Part shown: positions 6,681 through 11,476 of the stretch, piece by piece | Position numbering within the stretch: the first letter of the stretch is position 1 | Layout: each line of letters opens with the position of its first letter | Origin: Pseudomonadaceae bacterium UBA836 | GTDB lineage: Bacteria; Pseudomonadota; Gammaproteobacteria; Pseudomonadales; Pseudomonadaceae | Direction: 5' to 3' | DNA length: 11,476 nucleotides | Assembly (NCBI GenBank): GCA_002296055.1 | Contig: DBHE01000067.1 | Coordinates: forward strand, 1-11,476 | Made by a program: the position numbers and the translations under genes | The notes under the pieces: generated by a model | What the model was told of the DNA's origin: nothing | Database searches by the model: none | The model's input: the letters and a program-made list of their open reading frames with translations, nothing else

Positions 6681-7325
6681 TCAGCGCGTGCCGTAGACCA
6701 CCATGGTTTTACCCTTCACCTCAATCAGCCCTTGCTCTTCCAGGCTTTTGAGCACACGGCCAACCATTTCCCGCGAGCAACCAACGATGCGGCCGATTTC
6801 CTGTCGGGTGATCTTGATCTGCATGCCGTCGGGGTGGGTCATGGCGTCGGGCAGCTTGCACAGCTCCAGCAAGGTGCCCGCGACGCGGCCGGTAACATCC
6901 AGGAAGGCCAGATCGCCGACCTTGCGGGTGGTCTTGCGCAGGCGCTCGGCCATCTGGCGACCGACGGCGTAGAGCAGGTCGGGGTCGCGCTGGGTGAGTT
7001 CGCGGAACTTGGCATAGCTGACCTCAGCCACCTCGCACTCGGTCTTGGCGCGCACCCAGGCGCTGCGGTCGTGTTGGGCCGGGGTGAGGTCAAACAACCC
7101 CATTTCGCCAAAGAAGTCGCCTTGATTGAGATAGGCGATGATCATTTCGCGCCCTTGCTCGTCCTCGATCAGAATGGTGACCGAGCCCTTGACGATATAA
7201 AACAGGCTGTCCGAGCTGTCGCCTGCGTGGATCAGCGTACTGCGTGCCGCAAAGCGGCGGCGATGGCAGTGGGCAAGAAAAGCATCGATGTTTTTTATTT
7301 TAGGAGTCAGGTTGATTGAAACCAT
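6681..7325 (-). CDS. vfr: Cyclic-AMP receptor protein of the Vfr/CRP type
   Basis: Vfr is the pseudomonad homologue of CRP, a dimeric cAMP-binding transcription factor; in P. aeruginosa it controls quorum sensing, type IV pili and virulence. The product has 214 residues, the same as P. aeruginosa Vfr. Residues about 15-125 form the cyclic-nucleotide domain. The phosphate-binding cassette is GEMGLF (73-78) with Arg87-Ser88, and Thr132-Thr133 at the dimer-helix start correspond to the CRP residues that contact adenine. The conserved block [15 protein letters not shown] (135-149) precedes the winged helix-turn-helix, [22 protein letters not shown] (174-195), which is nearly identical to that of Vfr. 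The ATG at 7325 has only AGGA 10 bp upstream, so translation may be modest. It is divergent from an OsmC-like gene, the same arrangement as crp-yhfA in E. coli. cAMP dependence is inferred from conserved residues. Confidence 0.95.
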   Translation of the reverse strand: MVSINLTPKIKNIDAFLAHCHRRRFAARSTLIHAGDSSDSLFYIVKGSVTILIEDEQGREMIIAYLNQGDFFGEMGLFDLTPAQHDRSAWVRAKTECEVAEVSYAKFRELTQRDPDLLYAVGRQMAERLRKTTRKVGDLAFLDVTGRVAGTLLELCKLPDAMTHPDGMQIKITRQEIGRIVGCSREMVGRVLKSLEEQGLIEVKGKTMVVYGTR

Positions 7326-7349
7326 TAAAAGCGTGTCCTGGCCGTCATT

Positions 7350-7371
7350 GCGCCGGCGGAAAATGCGGCGC
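7350..7371 (-). other. GC-rich hairpin in the predicted vfr mRNA leader
   Basis: GGCGC (7371-7367 as GCGCC on the minus strand) pairs with GGCGC (7354-7350), enclosing a 12-nt loop that contains ATTTTCC. It lies about 25 bases upstream of the vfr start codon and just before the weak AGGA ribosome site. It could limit ribosome access or be a simple by-product of GC-rich sequence. Confidence 0.25.
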
Positions 7372-7404
7372 CTCCGTGTCAGCCTCAGCGTGAGACCAAA
7401 CCGG

Positions 7405-7433
7405 ATTATGTCCAGTTTTTGCCATCCTGACCA
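7405..7433 (-). promoter_or_regulatory. Candidate sigma70 promoter for vfr
   Basis: On the minus strand TGGTCA (7433-7428, four of six matches) is followed after 17 bp by CATAAT (7410-7405, five of six matches). Transcription would begin near 7398, giving a leader of about 73 nt. A small inverted repeat CTCA-GCG-TGAG (7384-7394) sits just downstream of the start. I could not identify a clear TGTGA-N6-TCACA site for Vfr itself, although autoregulation is known for this family. Confidence 0.45.
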
Positions 7434-7504
7434 GTGCGGGCATCTGTCGCAGGTGGCTGTGGTATTCTCCCGGCCTTCGAGCGATTTTGCGGCGGGAGCA
7501 AGTA

Positions 7505-7927
7505 ATGAAAGCGACGATCAAGTGGGTCGATGGTGTCATGTTTCTGGGTGAGTCCGGTAGTGGCCACACCGTGGTCATGGACGGCCCGCCGGAGGCCGGT
7601 GGCCGCAACATGGGTATCCGCCCGATGGAAACCGTGCTGGTAGGCCTGGGTGGCTGCGCCAGCTTTGATGTGGTCAGCATTCTGAAGAAGGCCCGGCAGG
7701 ACATCCGCGATGTGCATACTGAGCTGGCTGCCGAACGTGCGGATGTTGAGCCCAAGGTCTTTACCAAGATCCATCTGCACTTTGTGGTGACCGGCAAGAA
7801 CCTTAAGGAAGCGCACGTAAAGCGTGCGGTAGAGCTGTCGGCTGAAAAATACTGCTCGGCGTCCATTCTGATGGGCCGCGCCGGCGTTGAAGTGACCCAC
7901 GATTACGAGATCGTCGAAATCGACTGA
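7505..7927 (+). CDS. OsmC-family protein of the YhfA type
   Basis: The 140-residue protein is an OsmC/Ohr-fold member very like E. coli Yhf[17 protein letters not shown] at 6-21, [11 protein letters not shown] at 41-51, [12 protein letters not shown] at 55-66, [12 protein letters not shown] at 86-97 and LSAEKYCS at 111-118. Cys51 and Cys117 are at the positions of the paired redox cysteines of the fold, so thiol-peroxidase-like chemistry is possible, but the substrate of YhfA-type members is not known to me. It has no signal peptide and should be cytoplasmic. An in-frame TTG lies 18 bp upstream, but the ATG at 7505 has GGGAG (7494-7498) at 6-bp spacing and the family N-terminus, so it is chosen. 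It is divergent from vfr. The family call is secure; the function is open. Confidence 0.92.
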   Translation: MKATIKWVDGVMFLGESGSGHTVVMDGPPEAGGRNMGIRPMETVLVGLGGCASFDVVSILKKARQDIRDVHTELAAERADVEPKVFTKIHLHFVVTGKNLKEAHVKRAVELSAEKYCSASILMGRAGVEVTHDYEIVEID

Positions 7928-7951
7928 GTGCTCTGCTGCTGGCGCCCTCGG

Positions 7952-7967
7952 TCAGCCGTTTGGCTGA
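7952..7967 (+). other. Small hairpin after the OsmC-like gene
   Basis: TCAGCC (7952-7957), GTTT loop and GGCTGA (7962-7967) make a perfect 6-bp stem-loop 24 bases after the OsmC-like stop codon. No T-run follows, so it is a poor intrinsic terminator; it may protect the mRNA 3' end. The rest of the 109-bp gap holds the next gene's promoter. Confidence 0.3.
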
Positions 7968-7989
7968 GCAGGCCCTTGGCAGCGACCCG

Positions 7990-8018
7990 CTGACCGCTAC
8001 TATCGAGACTCCGATAAT
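7990..8018 (+). promoter_or_regulatory. Candidate sigma70 promoter for the DUF1145-like gene
   Basis: CTGACC (7990-7995, four of six matches to TTGACA) and GATAAT (8013-8018, five of six matches to TATAAT) are separated by exactly 17 bp. The predicted start, near 8025, lies just before the ribosome site AGGGAG (8026-8031), so the leader would be very short. A start one or two bases earlier would be more comfortable. Confidence 0.4.
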
Positions 8019-8036
8019 AAAAGACAGGGAGTTGTG

Positions 8037-8312
8037 ATGCGCGCATTCATGTTACTCGCCAAGCTGATGATGCTGGCGTTCTGGTTGACGGTGTTGCTTA
8101 GCCTGGCGGGTCTGATCGAGGTGCCCAATCCGCAGCGACTGCATCTGATCGCGCTGGTGGTGCTGGGCGTGCATGTGGTGGAGTGCTTGCTGATGTACCG
8201 CAAGCTCAAAAAGCTGGGCTCCACCGGCAGCCATCTGTTGCAGGTAATGGTGTTCGGGGTGCTGCACCTGCGTCACCCCGATACCGTGCGAGCAATCAAT
8301 CAGGCTTTGTAG
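8037..8312 (+). CDS. Small DUF1145-like inner-membrane protein
   Basis: The 91-residue product has two hydrophobic segments, about residues 5-26 and 35-54. The intervening turn contains VPNPQRLH, then comes a basic stretch YRKLKKLG (54-61) and a C-terminal [12 protein letters not shown] (70-81). This pattern fits the DUF1145 family (E. coli YhhL is a member), whose function is unknown to me. The positive charge after the second segment suggests both ends face the cytoplasm. The ATG at 8037 is preferred over the GTG at 8034, because AGGGAG (8026-8031) would be only 2 bp from the GTG. Its last 13 bases overlap the end of convergent coq7. In P. aeruginosa speD is remembered between the OsmC-like gene and coq7; this gene occupies that place and is unrelated to SpeD. 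Confidence 0.8.
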   Translation: MRAFMLLAKLMMLAFWLTVLLSLAGLIEVPNPQRLHLIALVVLGVHVVECLLMYRKLKKLGSTGSHLLQVMVFGVLHLRHPDTVRAINQAL

Positions 8313-8944
8313 GTCGCCTTGGTCATTACCTTGGACAGCAGCACCATGGCCTGTTTGACCGGCGCGGGAAAGACCGCGCCGCCAGCCTCCAGCGCGGCGT
8401 GACCATGCTCAATCTCGTCTTCGCGCATCTGCTCCAGAATTGCGCGTGACTTGATGTCTTCCTCCGGCAGCTGGGTCAGGTGGTCATCCAGATGACGCTC
8501 GACCAGTTGCTCGGTGGCGGCGACAAAGCCCAGGCTGATGCGATCGCTGATTAGCCCTGCCGCAGCTCCCATCCCAAAGGACATGCCGTAGAACAGCGGG
8601 TTGAACACGCTGGTGCGGCTGCCCAATTCAACCAGCCGCTGCTCGCACCAGGCCAGGTGATCGATTTCCTCAGCGGCGGCATGCTCCATCTTTTCGCGAA
8701 CTTCCGGCAGCTTGGCGGTCAGCGCCTGGCCCTGATACAGCGCCTGGGCGCAGACCTCGCCGGTGTGATTGATGCGCATCAGGCCGGCGATATGGCGGCG
8801 CTCCTCGGCATCCAGTGGCACGTTGGCCAGGTGTTGTGCCGGTGAGGGACGTTGAGGTTGCACTGCACCCGGCACCAGGGTGCGTAGCGACTGGTCAGCC
8901 TGATTCAGCAGACGGTCCAGAAAACTGTAATGACGTGTGCTCAT
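8300..8944 (-). CDS. coq7: Demethoxyubiquinone hydroxylase (5-demethoxyubiquinol hydroxylase)
   Basis: Coq7 is a membrane-associated di-iron enzyme that hydroxylates C6 of demethoxyubiquinone, the penultimate step of ubiquinone synthesis, using O2. The length is 214 residues, normal for the bacterial form. All six expected iron ligands are present: Glu63 in HTGEVCAQ, Glu93 and His96 in EEIDH, Glu145 in [10 protein letters not shown], and Glu177 with His180 in EDEIEHG. A hydrophobic stretch [13 protein letters not shown] (120-132) may dip into the membrane. The ATG at 8944 has GGAG (8953-8950) 5 bp upstream. It lies 35 bp after the HIT gene and is probably cotranscribed with it. Pseudomonads use Coq7 where E. 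coli uses the flavoprotein UbiF. Its 3' end overlaps the DUF1145-like gene by 13 bp. Very secure. Confidence 0.96.
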   Translation of the reverse strand: MSTRHYSFLDRLLNQADQSLRTLVPGAVQPQRPSPAQHLANVPLDAEERRHIAGLMRINHTGEVCAQALYQGQALTAKLPEVREKMEHAAAEEIDHLAWCEQRLVELGSRTSVFNPLFYGMSFGMGAAAGLISDRISLGFVAATEQLVERHLDDHLTQLPEEDIKSRAILEQMREDEIEHGHAALEAGGAVFPAPVKQAMVLLSKVMTKATYKA

Positions 8945-8979
8945 GTTTGCTCCGGCGTCAGAGTGGGTGCTGCGTGCTC

Positions 8980-9318
8980 TCAGCCCGGCGGCCAGGTCAG
9001 CTGGCGCTGGCCGAGAACATGCAGGTGAATATGGTAGACCGTCTGGCCGCCCATTTCGTTGCAGTTGAATACGGTGCGAAAGCCCGCCTCGCAGCCCAAT
9101 TCATTCGCTAGCTTCTGGGCGGTGTACACCATGTGGCCGACGACCGCGCGGTCATCCTCGGTTACATCGTTGAGGGTGGCGATGTGTTTTTTCGGAATCA
9201 CCAGAAAGTGCACTGGCGCCTGTGGGTTGATATCGTGAAAGGCGAAGACCTGATCGTCTTCGTATATTTTTTTGGACGGGATCTTACCGTCGATGATCTT
9301 GCAGAACAGACAATCCAC
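8980..9318 (-). CDS. HIT-family (HINT-like) nucleotide hydrolase
   Basis: The protein belongs to the histidine triad superfamily. Such proteins bind nucleotides and often hydrolyse purine nucleoside phosphoramidates or AMP-lysine; the natural substrate here is unknown. It has 112 residues from the chosen start, typical of bacterial HINT. The triad HIHLHVL is at 96-102, with His98 as the likely nucleophile. CLFC at 3-6 and His45 in IPKKH are consistent with a zinc-binding HINT. The C-terminus ends in [10 protein letters not shown]. The reading frame is open further upstream to 9396, but the GTG at 9318 (read as MDCLFCKII) has AAGGAG (9330-9325) at 6-bp spacing and fits the family N-terminus. 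It precedes coq7 by 35 bp, an order shared with P. aeruginosa. Divergent from the AAA ATPase gene. Confidence 0.93.
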   Translation of the reverse strand: MDCLFCKIIDGKIPSKKIYEDDQVFAFHDINPQAPVHFLVIPKKHIATLNDVTEDDRAVVGHMVYTAQKLANELGCEAGFRTVFNCNEMGGQTVYHIHLHVLGQRQLTWPPG

Positions 9319-9368
9319 GCTGCGCTCCTTGGTTGGCTGGGGGCGCGGTCGATAACCGCATGCCTGGC

Positions 9369-9396
9369 AGTGTACCGCAGGCAGCCGGATTGGCAC
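9369..9396 (-). promoter_or_regulatory. Candidate promoter for the HIT-coq7 operon
   Basis: On the minus strand GTGCCA (9396-9391, four of six matches) is followed after 16 bp by TACACT (9374-9369, four of six matches). The start site would be near 9362, with a leader of about 44 nt. The 112-bp gap must also hold the promoter of the divergent ATPase gene, for which I see only weak -10-like sequence (TAGAAG, 9405-9410). Confidence 0.33.
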
Positions 9397-9430
9397 TATC
9401 GGGATAGAAGGGACACAGCGGAGGCGTGGG

Positions 9431-10912
9431 TTGAAAAACGATATTCATGATCTGGGGTTGCTGCTTGAGTCGCGGGTGCGGCTGATTGTTATCGAGTCCT
9501 GGCAGGAGCTGCGTGTACTTGAAACCATCGGCTCACTGGCGGTGCAACGGGCGCAAACCTGGTACACCTGGAACCATCTCGACGGCCTCAGCCGTCTCGG
9601 TTTTGGTACCGATGTGGACGACGAGCAAGACTCGCGCGACCCTGAGGTCGCGTTGGAGATGGTGCGCCGCGCCGCGGATGATGCGCTTTATGTCTTCTGC
9701 GACCTGCACCCCTTCCTTGACTCGCCGCGCATCGTTCGGCACTTGAAAAGCCTGGCGCAAAGTAGCGCCGCGAGTGCGCCGACGCTGCTGCTGATCAGTC
9801 ACGGGCTGACGCTGCCGCCCGAGCTCACACGCCTGGCCGTGCGGCTGCAGCTGAACATGCCGAGCGAAGAAGAGCTTAACGCCATCGTTCGCGAGGAAGC
9901 CGTGCGTTGGAGCGCCGCCAACAAGGGGCAGCGCGTGCGCACCGACAACAGCACCCTGCAGCAGGTGGTGCGAAACCTGCGGGGCACCACACACGATGAG
10001 GCGCGGCGCCTGGCGCGTAATCTGATTATTGACGATGGCGCTATCGATCAGACCGACTTGCCGGCGCTGAACAAGGCCAAGTTCGAGCTGCTGGGCATGG
10101 ATGGTGTGTTGCACTTTGAGCAGGAAACCGCGCGCTTCGGTGATGTGGGTGGCCTGCAGCGCTTGAAAGAGTGGCTGGCTGAACGGCAGAGCGCCTTCAC
10201 CCAGGCTGATCTTGCTCAGGACCGCCCGCGAGGTGTGCTGCTGGTGGGCGTGCAGGGCGCCGGTAAAAGCCTGGCAGCCAAGGCAGTGGCCGGGCTCTGG
10301 GGGCTGCCGTTACTGCGCCTGGATATGGCGGGGCTGTACAACAAATACATCGGCGAGACGGAAAAGAATCTGCGCGATGCGTTGCAGATGGCCGATGCGC
10401 TGGAGCCGTGCGTGCTCTGGATCGATGAAATCGAAAAGGGCGTGGCCGGCGATCAGAGTGACAGCGGTGTATCGCGACGCATGCTCGGCACACTGTTGAC
10501 CTGGATGGCCGAGCGCCAGTCGCGGGTATTTCTGGTGGCCACGGCCAACGACGTCAGCCAGTTGCCGCCAGAGTTGATTCGCAAGGGCCGCATTGATGAA
10601 CTGTTCTTTGTCGACCTGCCTGATGAGGCCGTACGTGCCGATATCTTCGGTATTCACCTGAGCAAGCGCGGGTTCGACGCCAGTCAGTTTGACCTGCAGC
10701 AGCTGGCTCAGGCGAGCGAGGGCTTTTCTGGAGCGGAAATCGAGCAGGCGGTGGTGTCGGCAGTGTATGCCAACGCCGCCGGTGACGGCCGACTCGGCAG
10801 CGTACATATCCTCAATGCCATCAGCCGCACGGCGCCGCTGTCGGTGGTCATGGCCGAGAAACTGCAGGCCCTGCGGCAATGGGCGCAGGACCGGGCGGTG
10901 CGGGCGGACTAG
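9431..10912 (+). CDS. Ycf46-like AAA ATPase
   Basis: The 493-residue cytoplasmic protein resembles the Ycf46 family of plastids and cyanobacteria. Residues about 235-445 form a full AAA module: Walker A GVQGAGKS (273-280), a pore-loop-like YNKYIGETEKN (303-313), Walker B VLWIDE (328-333), sensor 1 TAND (371-374), arginine fingers Arg384 and Arg387 in RKGRIDE, and GFSGAEIEQA (431-440). The N-terminal half looks like a degenerate AAA fold: YVFCDLHPFL (87-96) resembles a Walker B strand and LLLISHGL (119-126) a sensor 1 strand, but there is no Walker A. The start is a TTG at 9431 with GGAGG (9420-9424) 6 bp upstream. It is divergent from HIT-coq7 and shares a CTAG with the stop of hemJ. Substrate and role are unknown in bacteria as far as I know. 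Remodelling of a protein partner is inferred from the fold. Confidence 0.9.
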   Translation: MKNDIHDLGLLLESRVRLIVIESWQELRVLETIGSLAVQRAQTWYTWNHLDGLSRLGFGTDVDDEQDSRDPEVALEMVRRAADDALYVFCDLHPFLDSPRIVRHLKSLAQSSAASAPTLLLISHGLTLPPELTRLAVRLQLNMPSEEELNAIVREEAVRWSAANKGQRVRTDNSTLQQVVRNLRGTTHDEARRLARNLIIDDGAIDQTDLPALNKAKFELLGMDGVLHFEQETARFGDVGGLQRLKEWLAERQSAFTQADLAQDRPRGVLLVGVQGAGKSLAAKAVAGLWGLPLLRLDMAGLYNKYIGETEKNLRDALQMADALEPCVLWIDEIEKGVAGDQSDSGVSRRMLGTLLTWMAERQSRVFLVATANDVSQLPPELIRKGRIDELFFVDLPDEAVRADIFGIHLSKRGFDASQFDLQQLAQASEGFSGAEIEQAVVSAVYANAAGDGRLGSVHILNAISRTAPLSVVMAEKLQALRQWAQDRAVRAD

Positions 10913-11331
10913 AAGGGCTTAACCACCACCAGAATCACAATGCCGACCAGTGCCAGCACCGGCGCTTCGTTGAACCAGCGGTAGTAGACGTGGGAGCGGG
11001 TGTTGGCGTCTTCGGCAAAGCGGGTGCGGATGCGTCCGCACAGGTGGTGGTATACCACCAGTAACGCCACCAGCGTCAGCTTGGCGTGCATCCAGCCTTG
11101 GCTGAGCCAGCCCGGATTGAGGTACAGCATCCAGCCGCCGAGCAGCAGGGTGACCACCATCGACGGATTCATGATGCCGCGCAGCAGTTTGCGCTCCATG
11201 ATCTTGAAGCGCTCGCGACTGATCTGATCCTCGGCCTGGGCGTGATAGACGAACAGGCGCGGCAGGTAAAACAGGCCGGCAAACCAGGTAATGACGGCCA
11301 TGATGTGAAAGGCTTTTATCCAAAGGTACAC
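10909..11331 (-). CDS. hemJ: HemJ-type protoporphyrinogen IX oxidase
   Basis: HemJ is an inner-membrane enzyme that oxidises protoporphyrinogen IX to protoporphyrin IX, the step before iron insertion in heme synthesis. The 140-residue protein has four hydrophobic segments, about 5-25, 55-73, 83-99 and 122-138. Family signatures are AFHIMAVITWFAGLFYLPRL (7-26) followed by FVYH (27-30), RGIMNPSMVV (51-60), WMHAKL (80-85) and the C-terminal NEAPVLALVGIVILVVVKPF (121-140). The start is a GTG at 11331, with AGGAG (11342-11338) 6 bp upstream; the N-terminus then fits the family. The stop TAG overlaps that of the convergent AAA ATPase gene in CTAG. It is transcribed alone in this window, with about 140 bp to the right-edge gene. 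Its promoter was not resolved. Confidence 0.93.
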   Translation of the reverse strand: MYLWIKAFHIMAVITWFAGLFYLPRLFVYHAQAEDQISRERFKIMERKLLRGIMNPSMVVTLLLGGWMLYLNPGWLSQGWMHAKLTLVALLVVYHHLCGRIRTRFAEDANTRSHVYYRWFNEAPVLALVGIVILVVVKPF

Positions 11332-11392
11332 ACGAGTCTCCTGTTGGCGGCGCTGGCGCCGGGCCAGTGCTGGTAATTTCTGTCAGCGCTTT

Positions 11393-11398
11393 TATCAT
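11393..11398 (+). promoter_or_regulatory. Possible -10 element before the right-edge gene
   Basis: TATCAT (11393-11398) matches five of six bases of TATAAT on the plus strand; the -35 position at 17 bp reads CTGGTA, a weak match. The same bases read TATGAT on the minus strand (11399-11394), also a fair -10, so the site could serve hemJ instead. About 140 bp separate hemJ from the window edge. Confidence 0.25.
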
Positions 11399-11411
11399 AG
11401 GGAGCTCGGAG

Positions 11412-11428
11412 CGTCAGCTACGCTGACG
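11412..11428 (+). other. Perfect 7-bp inverted repeat in the hemJ upstream region
   Basis: CGTCAGC (11412-11418), TAC, GCTGACG (11422-11428) is an exact stem with a 3-nt loop. The right arm overlaps the palindrome GACGTC. No T-run follows. If the right-edge gene starts at 11470 or 11473, this would lie in its leader or promoter and could be an operator or an mRNA hairpin. Confidence 0.35.
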
Positions 11429-11472
11429 TCGCACCCATGTTCAAACAAGACACAGAGAATCAGGACGTAATG

Positions 11473-11476
11473 ATGA
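11473..11476 (+). CDS. Possible first bases of argC, cut by the window edge
   Basis: The window ends in GTAATGATGA. ATG codons at 11470 and 11473 are in frame, and AGGA at 11462-11465 gives a 7-bp spacing to the second. ArgC proteins of Pseudomonas begin MIK, and ATG followed by A at 11473 allows this. The other support is remembered gene order: in P. aeruginosa argC follows hemJ. With under two codons visible, identity cannot be shown from sequence. The same frame is open back to an ATG at 11437 (MFKQDTENQDV), which lacks a ribosome site. Confidence 0.25.

Noticed and set aside
7487..7504. TTG start giving a longer OsmC-like protein
   Set aside because: It would place the ribosome site GGGAG inside the coding region; the ATG at 7505 has correct spacing and matches the YhfA N-terminus.
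7933..8037. Short open frame (LLLAPSVSRLAEQALGSD...) ending in TGATG at the DUF1145-like start
   Set aside because: About 34 codons with no ATG or GTG start (only TTG at 7960 or CTG), no ribosome site, and the hairpin and promoter lie in it. A decayed gene or speD remnant cannot be shown from this.
9319..9396. 26-residue N-terminal extension of the HIT protein
   Set aside because: The extension (MPIRLPAVHCQACGYRPR...) is not a HIT feature, and it spans AAGGAG placed exactly for the GTG at 9318.
9391..9408. TTGGCAC sequence as a sigma54 promoter for the AAA ATPase
   Set aside because: The -24 half TGGCAC is present but the -12 half reads GGAT instead of TTGC at the required spacing.
11437..11476. 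ATG at 11437 as start of the right-edge gene
   Set aside because: No Shine-Dalgarno before it and the sequence MFKQDTENQDV is not recognised; the in-frame ATGs at 11470 and 11473 have AGGA upstream.

Overview
The window looks like chromosomal DNA of a gammaproteobacterium in the Pseudomonadaceae. It is GC-rich, and almost every protein reads like its Pseudomonas counterpart: the Dxs, BioA, Vfr, OsmC, Coq7, HIT and HemJ sequences are all close to the forms remembered from P. aeruginosa. A Halopseudomonas-type relative is possible, but that is an inference. I see no rRNA, tRNA, CRISPR array, insertion sequence or phage gene. The window is densely packed core genome with one large signalling gene inserted among housekeeping operons.

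Layout. (1) Positions 1-2062, minus strand: an isoprenoid and DNA-repair operon, xseB > ispA > dxs, with dxs running off the left edge. xseB and ispA overlap by ATGA. The 93-bp ispA-dxs gap can form an H-type pseudoknot. (2) Positions 2063-2363: a 301-bp divergent control region with candidate promoters on both strands and an imperfect dyad between them. (3) Positions 2364-4532, plus strand: a 722-residue globin-PAS-GGDEF-EAL protein, a likely oxygen-sensing cyclic-di-GMP enzyme. (4) Positions 4529-7325, minus strand: vfr, bioA and rsmE in the same direction. bioA and rsmE are 4 bp apart, and vfr has a good promoter of its own. (5) Positions 7326-7504: the divergent vfr/osmC-like promoter region. 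(6) Positions 7505-8312, plus strand: a YhfA-type OsmC protein, then a small DUF1145-like membrane protein at the place where P. aeruginosa is remembered to have speD. (7) Positions 8300-9318, minus strand: a HIT hydrolase followed by the ubiquinone hydroxylase coq7. (8) Positions 9431-10912, plus strand: a Ycf46-like AAA ATPase. (9) Positions 10909-11331, minus strand: hemJ. (10) The right edge probably holds the first bases of a plus-strand gene, possibly argC.

Several genes touch membrane electron carriers or their precursors. dxs and ispA supply the isoprenoid chain, Coq7 hydroxylates the ubiquinone ring, HemJ makes protoporphyrin IX, and the sensor protein appears to bind heme. This is a loose thematic link, not proof of a shared system. 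All three convergent gene junctions overlap at their 3' ends, two of them through a shared CTAG, so opposing transcripts must meet inside coding sequence.

The strongest candidates for something undescribed are the potential pseudoknot before dxs, the globin-PAS-GGDEF-EAL fusion with its dyad-containing promoter region, and the uncharacterised Ycf46-like ATPase.
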